A stretch of DNA of 52,140 bases. Origin: Prochlorococcus sp. HOT208_60m_808G21. Its GTDB lineage: Bacteria > Cyanobacteriota > Cyanobacteriia > PCC-6307 > Cyanobiaceae. Of the stretch, positions 35,623-45,679 are shown piece by piece (the stretch's first letter is position 1; each line of letters begins with the position of its first letter). Under the pieces are notes generated by a model. The model had not been told where the DNA came from. It saw only the letters and a list, made by a program, of their open reading frames with translations, and did not search any database. The position numbers were made by a program, and so were the translations under genes. The stretch lies in the NCBI GenBank assembly GCA_002026015.1, contig MWOY01000103.1:1-52140 (forward strand), written 5' to 3'.

Positions 35623-38196
35623 TTACTTTGTCAAGCTGAAATCGTGTATTTCATCAAATTGAAGATAGCGATAAAGTTCATCTGAATATGGATTAATTTT
35701 ATTTTTAGTAATATCCTGATATTCTTCAACTGCAGGTATTTTGCCAAGCAGCGCGCAAACTGCTGCTAATTCAGCGCTGCCTAAAAAGACTTGTGCATTC
35801 TTGCCAAGTCTATTGTCAAAATTTCTTGTACTTGTAGAAAATACTACGGAACCTTCATCTACTCTGGCTTGATTTCCCATACATAAAGAACAACCTGGTA
35901 ACTCTAACCTTGCACCACAATCTTCGAAAATTTTATAGTAGCCTTCAGCTTTTAGAGTTTCTTCATCCATTTTTGTTGGTGGACAAATCCATAATTTAGC
36001 TTTTAAATTTTGCACACCTTCAAGAACTTTTGCAGCTGCCCTGTAATGGCCAATATTCGTCATGCAAGAACCTATAAAAACCTCGTCAATATTTGTATTT
36101 GCAACATCAGTGATTTCTCTTACATTATCTGGATCGTTTGGGCAAGCAACTATCGGTTGTGTTACTTTTGCTAAATCAATTTCAATGATTTCTTCATACT
36201 GAGCGTTTGAATCTGGTTGAATTAATGATGGTTTTTTTAACCAATTTTTCATATCATTTATTCTTCTTGAAATTGATTTTGAATCTTCGTAATTGCTCTC
36301 AATCATTTTTTCTAGCAGGCAAATATTGCTTCTTAAGTATTCTTGTACAGTTTCTTGGGATAAAAGTATGGTACTACCAGCGCATGAGCGTTCTGCAGTA
36401 GCATCAGTAAGTTCAAAAGCTTGTTCAAGTTTTAGGTTTGGTAATCCCTCAATTTCCATAATTTTCCCGTTGAATATATTTTTCTTATTTGCTTTTTCAA
36501 CAGTTAAGAGTCCTTTTTTAATTGCGAAGAGAGGGATTGCATTTACTAAATCTCTAAGAGTGATTCCTGGTAGTAATTCTCCCTTAAATTTAACCAGCAC
36601 AGATTCTGGCATATTTAATGGCATTGATCCTATTGCAGCGGCAAAGGCAACAATGCCCGATCCTCCAGGAAATGAAATGCCAAGAGGAAATCTAGTATGA
36701 CTATCTCCACCTGTGCCAACAGTATCAGGAAGAAGCATTCTATTAAGCCAGCTATGAATTATGCCGTCTCCAGGCTTAAGAGCTACTCCACCTCTTTGAG
36801 ATATAAAATCAGGTAATTCTTTATGGGTAACTAGATCTACTGGTTTAGGATACGCAGCTGTATGACAAAAACTTTGCATCACTAAATCTGCAGTAAATCC
36901 TAAACAAGCTAGTTCTTTTAGTTCATCTCTAGTCATTGGCCCAGTTGTATCTTGACTACCAACTGTGGTCATAATTGGCTCACAGGTCATTCCTGGCCTT
37001 ACTCCATCTAAACCGCATGCTTTGCCTACTATTTTTTGAGCTTGAGTAAATCCGGCATTACTTTCGGTTGGATTTTGTGGTCTGGTAAATATTTCACTAG
37101 GTTGATAATCTAATTTATTTCTAATTTTGTCTGTAAGAGATCTTCCAATCATAAGATTAATTCTTCCGCCAGCTTGAATCTCATCAGTAAGAGTTGATGG
37201 ATACAAGTCGAATTTGCTTATTAATTCTTCAGCATTTGAATCTTTTTCAATTTTTTTAATAATGCCTGCATAAGGATATATTTTAATAACATCTCCTGTT
37301 TTCATTTGAGATACGTCAGCTTCTATTGGTAAAGCTCCAGAATCTTGTGCAGTATTAAAGAAAATTGGGGCTATTTTGCTACCAATTATTATTCCACCTG
37401 TTTTTTTGTTTGGAACAAAAGCAATATCTTCTCCTATATGCCAAATGAGTGAATTAATAGCAGATTTTCTAGAACTCCCTGTTCCAACAACATCTCCAAC
37501 ATAAGCTATTGGTAAATTTTGTTTTTTTAAATTATCAAGAATCTTTAGTCCATCAGGTTTTTTGAATTCCAGCATAGCTAATGCGTGCATCGGTATATCC
37601 GGGCGTGTTGTTGCATGTACAGCTGGAGATAAGTCGTCTGTATTTGTTTCACCGTCAACTTTAAACACTAAACAAGTAATCTCTTTCTCCAGAACTTTTT
37701 TATTTTTGAACCATTCTGCATTTGCCCAACTCTCTACAACCTCTTTTGCATAATAATTATTTTGAGATAATTCATAGATTTCATTAGCTGAGTCGTAAAC
37801 AAGAATAATATTTTTTAAAACTTCTGCTGCTTTTTTAGCAAATAAACTATTTTCTCCTTTCAGTATTTCAACAAGAGAATTTACATTATATCCGCCTATC
37901 ATTGTTCCTAATATTTCAATTGCTTTTTCGGGATTAATTGATTTGCAATATTTTTCGGAATTAACAATAGCTGTAAGCCAGCTTGCTTTTACATAAGCAG
38001 CCTCATCAACTCCTGGTGGTACTCTATTTATTAGTAAATCAAGTAAATAAGAAGAATCGTAACTAGTATCTTGTTCTAATAATTTTGTAACACAATTTGT
38101 TTGCTCAGCATTTAGAGGTAAAGGAGGTATACCTTTGGTAGCTCTTTCAGCTACGTGATCTGCATAATCTTTTAGCAATGTTTCCAAATTCTTCAT
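35623..38196 (-). CDS. acnB: Aconitate hydratase B
   Basis: AcnB isomerises citrate to isocitrate using a [4Fe-4S] cluster. The 857-residue length and domain order (HEAT-like N-terminus, swivel domain, then catalytic domains) fit the B type. Visible motifs include TDDLSPAVHATTRPDIPMHA, GSSRKSAINSLIW, TVGSQDTTGPMTRDE, GTGGDSHTRFPLGISFPGGS, GSCMTNIGHYRAA and ELPGCSLCMGNQARV, the last two with cluster cysteines. Starts at ATG 38196, divergent from the DAHP synthase gene. The ClC gene follows 9 bases downstream. Confidence 0.96.
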   Translation of the reverse strand: MKNLETLLKDYADHVAERATKGIPPLPLNAEQTNCVTKLLEQDTSYDSSYLLDLLINRVPPGVDEAAYVKASWLTAIVNSEKYCKSINPEKAIEILGTMIGGYNVNSLVEILKGENSLFAKKAAEVLKNIILVYDSANEIYELSQNNYYAKEVVESWANAEWFKNKKVLEKEITCLVFKVDGETNTDDLSPAVHATTRPDIPMHALAMLEFKKPDGLKILDNLKKQNLPIAYVGDVVGTGSSRKSAINSLIWHIGEDIAFVPNKKTGGIIIGSKIAPIFFNTAQDSGALPIEADVSQMKTGDVIKIYPYAGIIKKIEKDSNAEELISKFDLYPSTLTDEIQAGGRINLMIGRSLTDKIRNKLDYQPSEIFTRPQNPTESNAGFTQAQKIVGKACGLDGVRPGMTCEPIMTTVGSQDTTGPMTRDELKELACLGFTADLVMQSFCHTAAYPKPVDLVTHKELPDFISQRGGVALKPGDGIIHSWLNRMLLPDTVGTGGDSHTRFPLGISFPGGSGIVAFAAAIGSMPLNMPESVLVKFKGELLPGITLRDLVNAIPLFAIKKGLLTVEKANKKNIFNGKIMEIEGLPNLKLEQAFELTDATAERSCAGSTILLSQETVQEYLRSNICLLEKMIESNYEDSKSISRRINDMKNWLKKPSLIQPDSNAQYEEIIEIDLAKVTQPIVACPNDPDNVREITDVANTNIDEVFIGSCMTNIGHYRAAAKVLEGVQNLKAKLWICPPTKMDEETLKAEGYYKIFEDCGARLELPGCSLCMGNQARVDEGSVVFSTSTRNFDNRLGKNAQVFLGSAELAAVCALLGKIPAVEEYQDITKNKINPYSDELYRYLQFDEIHDFSLTK

Positions 38197-38293
38197 TAGT
38201 AAGGTTTAATGCCTAATCTATTGTTATTTTTAATATTGAAAAGGAGAGTATTCATAAATGCTTTTTTAAATATTCAATCTTCTTAATTAATCA

Positions 38294-39361
38294 ATGACGA
38301 CATCATCAAATAATTCAGCTTTAGAAAAGACATCAGATTTACATGTTGTTGAAACACGTCCATTAATACCTCCAAGCAGATTACATAATGATATACCTTT
38401 AGATCACGCCTCTGCCAATACAGTATCTAAAACAAGAAGATCGATACAAAATATTTTGCATAATAATGATCAGAAGCTTCTAGTAATCGTGGGTCCATGT
38501 TCAATTCATGATTTAGAGGCGGCAAAGGAATATTCAAAATATATTCAAAACTTCCGGAAAATTTATAAAGATAAATTAGAAATTATAATGAGAGTATATT
38601 TTGAGAAGCCAAGAACAACTATTGGTTGGAAGGGATTAATAAATGATCCTCATCTAGATGATTCTTATGATATTAATACTGGTTTAAGAAGGGCAAGAAG
38701 TTTGCTCTCATATCTAGCAATTCGTGGCATACCTTCTGCTACAGAATTACTAGATCCAATTGTTCCTCAATATATTGCCGATTTAATAAGTTGGACAGCT
38801 ATAGGTGCGCGGACTACTGAAAGTCAAACACATAGGGAAATGGCATCAGGATTATCTATGCCTATTGGTTTTAAAAATGGAACGGATGGTTCTTTTACAA
38901 CTGCAATCAATGCAATGCAGTCAGCTTCAAAATCGCATCATTTCTTGGGTGTAAACGAAAATGGAATGGCTTCTATTGTTAATACCACAGGAAATCCAGA
39001 TGGACATATAGTTTTAAGGGGCGGTTCAAAAGGCCCAAATTTTGAAAGTGAACACGTAAAAAGAATTTCACTTGAATTGCAGCAATGTAATCTTCCCCAT
39101 AAAGTCATGATTGATTGTAGTCATGGTAATTCCAATAAAGACTTCCGAAAACAGTCGGAAGTGCTAAAAAATATAGCTTCTCAAATTAGCAATGGTGAAA
39201 AAAACATTTTAGGAGTAATGCTTGAAAGTCATTTGAAAGAGGGAAATCAAAAACTTTTAAAAAAAGAGGATCTCCAGTTTGGCAGAAGCATTACAGATGC
39301 ATGTATAGATATAGAAACAACAAAAGAATTACTTGCTATTTTATACAATTCACTTAGCTAG
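38294..39361 (+). CDS. 3-deoxy-7-phosphoheptulonate (DAHP) synthase, class I
   Basis: DAHP synthase condenses PEP and erythrose-4-phosphate at the head of the shikimate pathway. Class I (AroF/G/H type) motifs are visible: VIVGPCSIHDLEAAKEYS, MRVYFEKPRTTIGWKGLIND, SWTAIGARTTESQTHREMAS, GFKNGTDG and MIDCSHGNSNKD. The length of 355 fits. Which feedback type it is (Phe, Tyr or Trp sensitive) cannot be told, so no letter is given. Its last 8 bases overlap the convergent kinase-like gene. aroE, a later pathway step, is also in this window. Confidence 0.96.
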   Translation: MTTSSNNSALEKTSDLHVVETRPLIPPSRLHNDIPLDHASANTVSKTRRSIQNILHNNDQKLLVIVGPCSIHDLEAAKEYSKYIQNFRKIYKDKLEIIMRVYFEKPRTTIGWKGLINDPHLDDSYDINTGLRRARSLLSYLAIRGIPSATELLDPIVPQYIADLISWTAIGARTTESQTHREMASGLSMPIGFKNGTDGSFTTAINAMQSASKSHHFLGVNENGMASIVNTTGNPDGHIVLRGGSKGPNFESEHVKRISLELQQCNLPHKVMIDCSHGNSNKDFRKQSEVLKNIASQISNGEKNILGVMLESHLKEGNQKLLKKEDLQFGRSITDACIDIETTKELLAILYNSLS

Positions 39362-39995
39362 TTATAAAAAAATTAAAAAATAATGCTGAAGAAATTGGAA
39401 CAATGAAATTATCTATTCCTAAAACACTAAATTGTTCTAGCAAAGTCGCAAAAAAAGCTATTGCAATATAATTTAAATTTAAACTATTTTGCTGGGCGTA
39501 TCCTATTGAGCAAACTACTATCAAACTTGTTAAAAACATTGTCATAGTTCCTAGTAAGGATTTTTTTTGTTTAAAAAAAATCCAACTCTTAGAGTTAAAG
39601 CTTTTTCCTATTAACCCAGCTAATCCATCACCAAAAGTCATTATGAAAAATCCACTAATTAGTGCATATGGATCTTTATCCCAGAAAAGATAAATCAAAA
39701 TAAATAAACTTAGACAATAAAATAATGTTCCATAACTCTTTCTCTCAATATCCTCAATTGTTGGAAATAACTTATAGGTGTAATTGATGAAAACCATTAA
39801 TGAAACAATGCCTGTAAAAATTAGAGCAGAGTTTTGATTAATTTTTAAAAATTGAGCAATTGGTATTAAAGGTCCTATTCCAATATGTATTATTTTTCTG
39901 ACGATTTCCCTGCTTTCTTCATTATATTTTTTAAAAACTATTGATATTAAAAAAATTAAAAATAAATATAATAAAATTACAGTAAATTTTATCAA
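39354..39995 (-). CDS. Phytol/dolichol kinase-like membrane protein
   Basis: A 213-residue protein with six or seven hydrophobic segments. Family motifs are VRKIIHIGIGPLIP near residue 33, MTFGDGLAGLIGKSF, KSLLGTMTMF and a C-terminal LEQFSVLGIDNFIVPI. These match the CTP-dependent polyprenol kinase family, which includes cyanobacterial and plant phytol kinase (VTE5), so recycling of chlorophyll-derived phytol is a reasonable guess. The exact substrate is not shown. It starts 5 bases after the sigma factor stop, on the same strand. Confidence 0.8.
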   Translation of the reverse strand: MIKFTVILLYLFLIFLISIVFKKYNEESREIVRKIIHIGIGPLIPIAQFLKINQNSALIFTGIVSLMVFINYTYKLFPTIEDIERKSYGTLFYCLSLFILIYLFWDKDPYALISGFFIMTFGDGLAGLIGKSFNSKSWIFFKQKKSLLGTMTMFLTSLIVVCSIGYAQQNSLNLNYIAIAFFATLLEQFSVLGIDNFIVPISSALFFNFFITS

Positions 39996-40000
39996 TTTGA

Positions 40001-41263
40001 TTAAGCTGCTTTTTGATGAGTTGTCATTACTCTAAGTTTTAATATTGCTTTAGCTTCTAGTTGCCTCACTCTCTCTCTTGATACACTTATTTGTCTACCT
40101 ATATCTGCTAGTGTTAATGGTTCTTCACCATCCAGACCAAATCTGAGTCTCATGATTTTTTGTTCTCTTTCATTTAATTGAGAAAGCCAATTACCCAAAT
40201 GCTCTTTTTGTATACTTCTATCCATACCCTCCATAGGCTCGTCACAATTTGGATCAGGTATTAGTTCACCAAGAGTACTTCTGTCTTCTTCGCCTCTTGC
40301 ATGAGCATCCAGAGAAGCACAGGGGGCGCTTTGAGAAATTAGATCTTCTAAATCTTTCTGATCAATTTTCATCACAGTAGCTATTTCCGATCTGGTAGGC
40401 TGTCTACCTAATTCATGTGACAATTCTCTAGAAACTCTTCTCATTTTCGATAGTTTTTCACTTATGTGAATAGGCAAACGGATTGTTCTTGCACTATTAT
40501 CAATAGCCCTTGTCATGCCTTGTCTAATCCACCAGTAAGCATAAGTTGAGAATTTATATCCCATAGCAGGATCAAACTTATCTACAGCTCTTTCTAGGCC
40601 AATTGCCCCTTCTTGAACAAGGTCTAACAATTCTAAACCTTGATTTTGATATTTTTTTGCAACTGATACAACAAGTCTAAGATTAGCTGACATCATTCTT
40701 TCTCTTGCTTTCAAACATCTTTTGAGTTGTCTTCGCTCATCAAACATTTTATATGCTTTGAAATATGTATCAACGTAGGAAACTAGTTTTTTAAAGCTGA
40801 TTTTTGATTGTATATCAATCTTACTAAATTCTTCTTTACCCGAAAAAATACTCGACTCTAAATCAGCCTTGAATGATTCTGGATCGATACCATTTTTTAT
40901 ATCTTCATCATTAATATTATCTTGAATTTTATTTGTCTTTTTTTCTTTAAAGTTAAAATCGCTTTTAAGGGCTAATGTTTCAGAAAATTTATTGTTTTCA
41001 GATACTGATTTTAGTAAAGTTTTTAAGGTCTGAACTTGTTTGGCCAATAAAATTTCTTCCGCCGGAGTCAGAAGCGTTACTCTACCAATGCTACTTAAGT
41101 AATAGCCAATAGAATCTGAAGCGAGTCTTCCAGATTTTTTGTGACTTTGTTTTACAGTCAGACTGGATTTTGATTTGCGAGACTTGCCCGCAGTGTTTGG
41201 TAATCTTGGCTCATCAAAATTATTATCTGAAGAGCTCTTTGTAGATTCCAGAGGGATCCCCAT
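40001..41263 (-). CDS. RNA polymerase sigma factor, sigma-70 group 2 type
   Basis: A 420-residue sigma factor. Region 1.2 is DSIGYYLSSIGRVTLLTPAE. Regions 2.1-2.4 include SANLRLVVSVAKKYQNQGL, DLVQEGAIGLERAVDKFDP and FSTYAYWWIRQGMTRAI. Region 3 follows, and region 4.2 has SVSRERVRQLEAKAILKLR. The N-terminal extension is Ser/Lys-rich and short, without the long region 1.1 of a principal sigma, and about 100 residues between regions 1.2 and 2 are poorly conserved. This fits an alternative group 2 sigma. The ATG at 41263 is chosen; GTG at 41266 is directly before it. Confidence 0.92.
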   Translation of the reverse strand: MGIPLESTKSSSDNNFDEPRLPNTAGKSRKSKSSLTVKQSHKKSGRLASDSIGYYLSSIGRVTLLTPAEEILLAKQVQTLKTLLKSVSENNKFSETLALKSDFNFKEKKTNKIQDNINDEDIKNGIDPESFKADLESSIFSGKEEFSKIDIQSKISFKKLVSYVDTYFKAYKMFDERRQLKRCLKARERMMSANLRLVVSVAKKYQNQGLELLDLVQEGAIGLERAVDKFDPAMGYKFSTYAYWWIRQGMTRAIDNSARTIRLPIHISEKLSKMRRVSRELSHELGRQPTRSEIATVMKIDQKDLEDLISQSAPCASLDAHARGEEDRSTLGELIPDPNCDEPMEGMDRSIQKEHLGNWLSQLNEREQKIMRLRFGLDGEEPLTLADIGRQISVSRERVRQLEAKAILKLRVMTTHQKAA

Positions 41264-41272
41264 CACCCTGGC

Positions 41273-41277
41273 CTCCT
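41273..41277 (-). promoter_or_regulatory. Shine-Dalgarno site of the sigma factor gene
   Basis: GGAGG on the minus strand lies 9 bases before the ATG at 41263 (6 before GTG 41266), supporting this start region. Confidence 0.65.
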
Positions 41278-41348
41278 AAATAATGGATTTTTTAAAAAGC
41301 TAGCACTGAAATTGAAATAAAAACTACTTTTACTTTGAAACTTTAAAC

Positions 41349-41368
41349 ACAAAAAAAGATTTTTTTGT
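41349..41368. repeat. Perfect A/T inverted repeat upstream of the sigma factor gene
   Basis: ACAAAAAAA (41349-41357) and TTTTTTTGT (41360-41368) pair over 9 bp around a 2-base loop. It lies in the 202-base gap between the ppk stop and the sigma factor start. It could end the ppk transcript or shape the sigma leader. A 2-base loop is tight and most pairs are A-T, so it may be just two homopolymer runs. Confidence 0.35.
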
Positions 41369-41465
41369 CTCAATTTCTTGAAACCTTCTGATATGAAAGG
41401 CTTTTATAAAAATAAAAAAAATTTAAAATATTAAGTATTTTTTTTAAATGTTGTAAAAATCAATA

Positions 41466-43550
41466 TTAATTTTGTTTTTCTATGAGGTCAATTTGCGAAC
41501 GATTATTTGATGATTCTAATTCATATTTCGAATAAGAGCCATCTTCCTTCATTATCCAAGAAAAGTAATCATCTTTAATGTAGGTTTGCAAAAGTGAGTA
41601 TATTTTTGATTTTAATTCATAATTTTCTATCGGAGTAACAGCTTCTATTCTTCTATCAAGATTCCTTCTCATCCAATCTGCACTCCCAATAAAAACCTCA
41701 TTATCACCGTTATTACAAAACCAAAAAATTCTTGAGTGTTCAAGAAAATGGCCAATAATGCTTATCACTTTAATATTTTCACTTAAATTTTTTCTTTGGG
41801 GATATAAGCAACAAATACCTCTTATGATAAGGCTAATTTTTACACCTGATTTTGAAGCTAGATAAAGAAGTTTAATTATTTCTGGGTCTACTAGAGAATT
41901 CATTTTTGCAATTATTTCAGCTTTTTTGCCTTCCTCTGCATTTTTAATTTCTCTCTTAATCAAAAATATAAATTTTTCTCTCATTGATGAGGGAGAAACT
42001 AATAACTTTTGATAACTTTTTTGTTTAGAAAAACCTGATAAGTAGTTAAATAACTCAAGCAAATCAGATGCAATATCAGGATCAGTTGAAAGTAATCCTA
42101 AATCTGTATAAAACTTTGAAGTATTAGAGTTATAATTTCCTGTTCCAATATGGAAATAATTCCTTAATCGTCCTTTTTCTTTTCTAACTATTAAAGCTAT
42201 TTTTGTATGTGTTTTAAATCCTATGATTCCATATACAACATGAATCCCAGCTTGTTCAAGTTGTTTTGCCCATTGAATATTATTGTCTTCATCAAATCTT
42301 GCTTTTAGTTCAACAAGAGTCATCACTTCTTTCCCATTCTCTGCAGCTCTCATTAAAGCTGCAATGATAGGGGAATCCTTGGAAACTCGATATAAAGTAA
42401 TTTTTATAGCCATTACAAGTGGATCGTCAGCTGCTTTGTTTATAAATTCTTCAACTGAAGTTCTAAATAAGTCGTATGGATGATGAAGCAGAATATTTTT
42501 TTTTCTAAGTATATTAAAAAAAGAATTGAGGTTTTTGTTTGAAGGTAAATCTAAATTTTTTAATTCTGGGTGAGTTTTCCCAATTAGTAGATTTTCTTTT
42601 AAATCATCTCTATTAATTTTTGTAAGCTGATTTAAATCGTCAAGGCCTAAAAAACTTTTGCAAAAGTAAATATACTCTTTTTGTATTGAGATACTTTCAA
42701 TGAGCAATTTCAGAATATTTTCTGGCATATCTGATTCAACTTCTAATCTAACTACGTCTCCACCTAATCTTCTCTTCTGCAAACTTTGTTCAACTGCTAA
42801 AAGAAGATCATCAGCTTCAAGTTCTTTTAATTCTAAATCTGCATCTCTTGTCACTCTAAAAAAAGAGTAATTTATACATTCCATTCCGTTAAATAAAGTA
42901 TTTATATTATTCCCAATTAAATCTTCAACACTTATGAAAAAATATTTATTTTCATCACCATGTTGAATAATTTCATTAGGAATTTGTATAAATCTATTTA
43001 TATTTTTTGTTGGTATTTTTACTCTGACAAACTGATTCTTAGAATCTTCCCCATCCCTTATTAGAGCTGCTAAATTAAGACTTAAATTACTTATAAATGG
43101 AAATGGATGTGCTGGATCAACAACTAATGGAGTTAATAAAGGGAAAATAGATGACGTAAAGTAGTTATTGCACCAATTTCTTTGATTTTCACTTAGGTAC
43201 TTATATTTTTTTAAGATTATACCTTTTTCTTTTAATTCATTAATTAATTCATTATTTATATAGTTTTCTTGTAAGGTAGTTAAATTCTTTACTTCTTTAT
43301 TTATTTTTGTTAATTGCTCTTGAGGGGTAAGTCCATCAACACTTTTTTTTGTAATGCCTGCTTCAACTTGAGCTTTTAATGAAGCTACCCTTACCATAAA
43401 AAATTCATCTAGATTGTTACTAAAAATTGAACTAAATTTTACTTTATCTAGGACTTTGTACTCCTTTTCCATACCAGTTAGGAGAACTCTTTTATTGAAC
43501 TCAATCCAACTTAATTCTCTATTAATAAAAACATCAGCCTGGCTTTTCAT
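41466..43550 (-). CDS. ppk: Polyphosphate kinase 1
   Basis: Ppk1 reversibly polymerises the ATP gamma-phosphate into polyphosphate. The 694-residue protein has the four-domain pattern: N-terminal FINRELSWIEFNKRVL, head domain with LDEFFMVRVASLKAQVEAG, and the phospholipase-D-like catalytic domains with VELKARFDEDNNIQWAKQLE, GIIGFKTHTKIALIVRKE and HIGTGNYNSNTSKFYTDLGL. The histidine that becomes phosphorylated lies in the FKTHTK segment. RIEAVTPI is near the end. Its ATG overlaps the stop of the MFS gene by one base (TAATG), so coupling is likely. Confidence 0.96.
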   Translation of the reverse strand: MKSQADVFINRELSWIEFNKRVLLTGMEKEYKVLDKVKFSSIFSNNLDEFFMVRVASLKAQVEAGITKKSVDGLTPQEQLTKINKEVKNLTTLQENYINNELINELKEKGIILKKYKYLSENQRNWCNNYFTSSIFPLLTPLVVDPAHPFPFISNLSLNLAALIRDGEDSKNQFVRVKIPTKNINRFIQIPNEIIQHGDENKYFFISVEDLIGNNINTLFNGMECINYSFFRVTRDADLELKELEADDLLLAVEQSLQKRRLGGDVVRLEVESDMPENILKLLIESISIQKEYIYFCKSFLGLDDLNQLTKINRDDLKENLLIGKTHPELKNLDLPSNKNLNSFFNILRKKNILLHHPYDLFRTSVEEFINKAADDPLVMAIKITLYRVSKDSPIIAALMRAAENGKEVMTLVELKARFDEDNNIQWAKQLEQAGIHVVYGIIGFKTHTKIALIVRKEKGRLRNYFHIGTGNYNSNTSKFYTDLGLLSTDPDIASDLLELFNYLSGFSKQKSYQKLLVSPSSMREKFIFLIKREIKNAEEGKKAEIIAKMNSLVDPEIIKLLYLASKSGVKISLIIRGICCLYPQRKNLSENIKVISIIGHFLEHSRIFWFCNNGDNEVFIGSADWMRRNLDRRIEAVTPIENYELKSKIYSLLQTYIKDDYFSWIMKEDGSYSKYELESSNNRSQIDLIEKQN

Positions 43551-44833
43551 TAAAATGCTTTTGATTTTTGATTGTTAAAAGATTTATTACTTTTACCCTC
43601 TGCAATAAGGTATATCATGAAAAGTAAGATTATGGAACCAGCTATAAAAGGTGATTTAGGACCAAAACTATCATAAACCCTTCCCGCCATTGCAATTCCT
43701 AAAACTCCTCCAAGACTCTGTAGCCCTTGAAGATTACTTAAAATTGATCCTTGTTTATCAACGTCTAATTTCTTCGATATTAGTGCCCTTAAGGTGGGCG
43801 TAATTAACCCTGCCCCAACGGCTAAAAATGAAACAGCTGAATAAATATTAATTGTCGCATTTTCTTTTGGAGCAGTTATTAAAAGAGCACATGCCACAAG
43901 AATGAAGCCTGATCCGATAAGTGTTAATCGCATTTCGCCAAATTGTTTTACCAGAGGCCCAATTAGTCCTCCCTGAACGATAATGGCAATAATTCCTACT
44001 ACAACAAGAGTTCCACTTGATGCTTTGGTCGTCCAGTTTAAAGATTCTTGAAGGAAAAATATAAGGATATTAGTCAATCCAGTAAAAGCAATAAAGTAAA
44101 TAAAAAAAGCTAATGATAATTTTTTAATCTTTTCTTCTTTGAAAACTGTGAAAAGAGCTTTTAATGGGTTTTTTAAAGCAGTTTTTGATTTATTTATTTC
44201 ACTATTAGGCTTGGTTTCTGGTAAGTAAAAAAATACAAGGAGAAAATTTATTATTGGAATGATTGAGGCTATCAAAACTGGAATAATAAAATTATTATTT
44301 GTATTTCTTGCAAAAATTACAACAAAAATATTACCTAAGAAAAAACTTAAACCAAAAGCTACACCAATAAGACCAAATGTTTTTGCTCTTTTTTCAGGGC
44401 TTGAAATATCTGCAAGAATTGTTGTTGCAGTAGCTGCAGTCCCCCCACTTAAACCGTCAATTAGTCTCGCCAAAAATAATAAAAATAACGGGATAGTCGC
44501 TATTGAATTTGACCAATTAAAAAGAACTGTAAAAGATAATATTGATATTCCTATTACTGAACCAGTAATACAAAAAAGAGTGACAGGTCTCCTTCCATAT
44601 CTATCACTCATAAGTCCTATAAAAGGAGAAGCTGTAAATTGAGCTAATTGGTAAGTGCATGATAATAAACCATATGTACTAGCTTTAGAGTCAAAAAGTA
44701 AAACAAAAGAGGGTAATATGGGTAAGAGTATACTTTCACTTAAACGATCATTTAGAAGAGTGATAAACGCACTAAGGAGAGTAAATTTTTTATTTGGTTT
44801 TAATAAACTTTCTTTCACAATATTTACCTTCAT
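43550..44833 (-). CDS. MFS transporter, TetA-like efflux type
   Basis: A 427-residue protein with about 12 hydrophobic segments. The major-facilitator signature SDRYGRRPVTLFCI is in the first cytoplasmic loop near residue 77. Then come RLIDGLSGGTAATATTILAD, PEKRAKTFGLIGVAFGLSFF and a second-half FGPKSPF. The pattern resembles drug-proton antiporters of the tetracycline-efflux subgroup, but the substrate is unknown. It is tightly joined to ppk. It is divergent from cobA across about 30 bases, so the two genes share a very compact upstream region. Confidence 0.9.
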   Translation of the reverse strand: MKVNIVKESLLKPNKKFTLLSAFITLLNDRLSESILLPILPSFVLLFDSKASTYGLLSCTYQLAQFTASPFIGLMSDRYGRRPVTLFCITGSVIGISILSFTVLFNWSNSIATIPLFLLFLARLIDGLSGGTAATATTILADISSPEKRAKTFGLIGVAFGLSFFLGNIFVVIFARNTNNNFIIPVLIASIIPIINFLLVFFYLPETKPNSEINKSKTALKNPLKALFTVFKEEKIKKLSLAFFIYFIAFTGLTNILIFFLQESLNWTTKASSGTLVVVGIIAIIVQGGLIGPLVKQFGEMRLTLIGSGFILVACALLITAPKENATINIYSAVSFLAVGAGLITPTLRALISKKLDVDKQGSILSNLQGLQSLGGVLGIAMAGRVYDSFGPKSPFIAGSIILLFMIYLIAEGKSNKSFNNQKSKAF

Positions 44834-44863
44834 TGCGATTAACTTTTACTACCATACTTGTTA

Positions 44864-45679
44864 ATGGAGATTATTGTGCCGGGCATTGTTTATTTAGTTG
44901 GAGCAGGTCCTGGTGACCCTGAGCTTTTGACTCTAAAAGCTTTACGCTTAATAAAAAATTGTGATGCATTAGTTCATGATGCTTTAATCCCAGATGAAAT
45001 AACAAAAGAGGCAGGAAAAAATACAGAAATTTTCCATGTAGGCAAAAGAGCTGGGAAGTGTTCTGTACCTCAGGCTGAAACTAATGATCTTATTTTGAAA
45101 CTAGCAAAAGACGGGAAAAATGTTGTAAGACTCAAGGGGGGAGATCCATTCGTTTTTTCTAGAGGTGGTGAAGAGGTATCGATTTTAGAAAAAAATGGAA
45201 TTTCAGTTGAAATCGTTCCTGGTATTACTTCTGGGATAGCTGCCCCAACATATTTTGGTATTCCACTAACCCATAGAGATGCTGCGAGTTCCGTAACTTT
45301 TGTAACTGGTCATGAGCGTGTAGATAAGGAAAAAAAGACAGTGAATTGGAGAGATTTAGCTAAATCATCAGATAGTTTAGTAATTTTTATGGGTATAAAA
45401 AATATTAAATTTATTGTGGAAGAATTAATTTTAGGTGGTTTAGATAAGAGTACTAAATGCGCTGTTATTCAAGAAGCTACTTTAAAAAATCAAAAATGTT
45501 TGATAGAGAAATTAGATAATCTTCCAGATAAAATAAAAGATAAAGAATTTTTAGCTCCATCAATTATCATTATTGGAAAAATTGTTGAATTTAAGGTTAA
45601 TAACAATATAACTAAAGTATCTGATGTCTATTTACCAGATATTAATAAAGTTCAACTATATAATAAATCCCAAAAGTAA
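44864..45679 (+). CDS. cobA: Uroporphyrinogen-III C-methyltransferase
   Basis: This SAM-dependent enzyme makes precorrin-2 from uroporphyrinogen III, at the branch to siroheme and cobalamin. It shows VPGIVYLVGAGPGDPELLTL (20 residues) at the start, VGKRAGKCSVPQ, VRLKGGDPFVFSRGGEE near residue 90, VPGITSGIAAPTYFGIPLTH and TFVTGH. At ~271 residues it is a stand-alone methyltransferase, without the CysG dehydrogenase or HemD fusion. The ATG at 44864 is preferred over TTG 44858; GTG at 44876 is also possible. Its 3' end overlaps pabC by 28 bases, convergently. Confidence 0.95.
   Translation: MEIIVPGIVYLVGAGPGDPELLTLKALRLIKNCDALVHDALIPDEITKEAGKNTEIFHVGKRAGKCSVPQAETNDLILKLAKDGKNVVRLKGGDPFVFSRGGEEVSILEKNGISVEIVPGITSGIAAPTYFGIPLTHRDAASSVTFVTGHERVDKEKKTVNWRDLAKSSDSLVIFMGIKNIKFIVEELILGGLDKSTKCAVIQEATLKNQKCLIEKLDNLPDKIKDKEFLAPSIIIIGKIVEFKVNNNITKVSDVYLPDINKVQLYNKSQK

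Noticed and set aside
36293..36700. 135-codon frame antisense to acnB
   Set aside because: Shadow of the conserved acnB frame; no family features.
44259..44642. 127-codon frame antisense to the MFS gene
   Set aside because: Shadow of a membrane protein gene; its Lys/Pro/Ile pattern follows from the antisense of hydrophobic codons.
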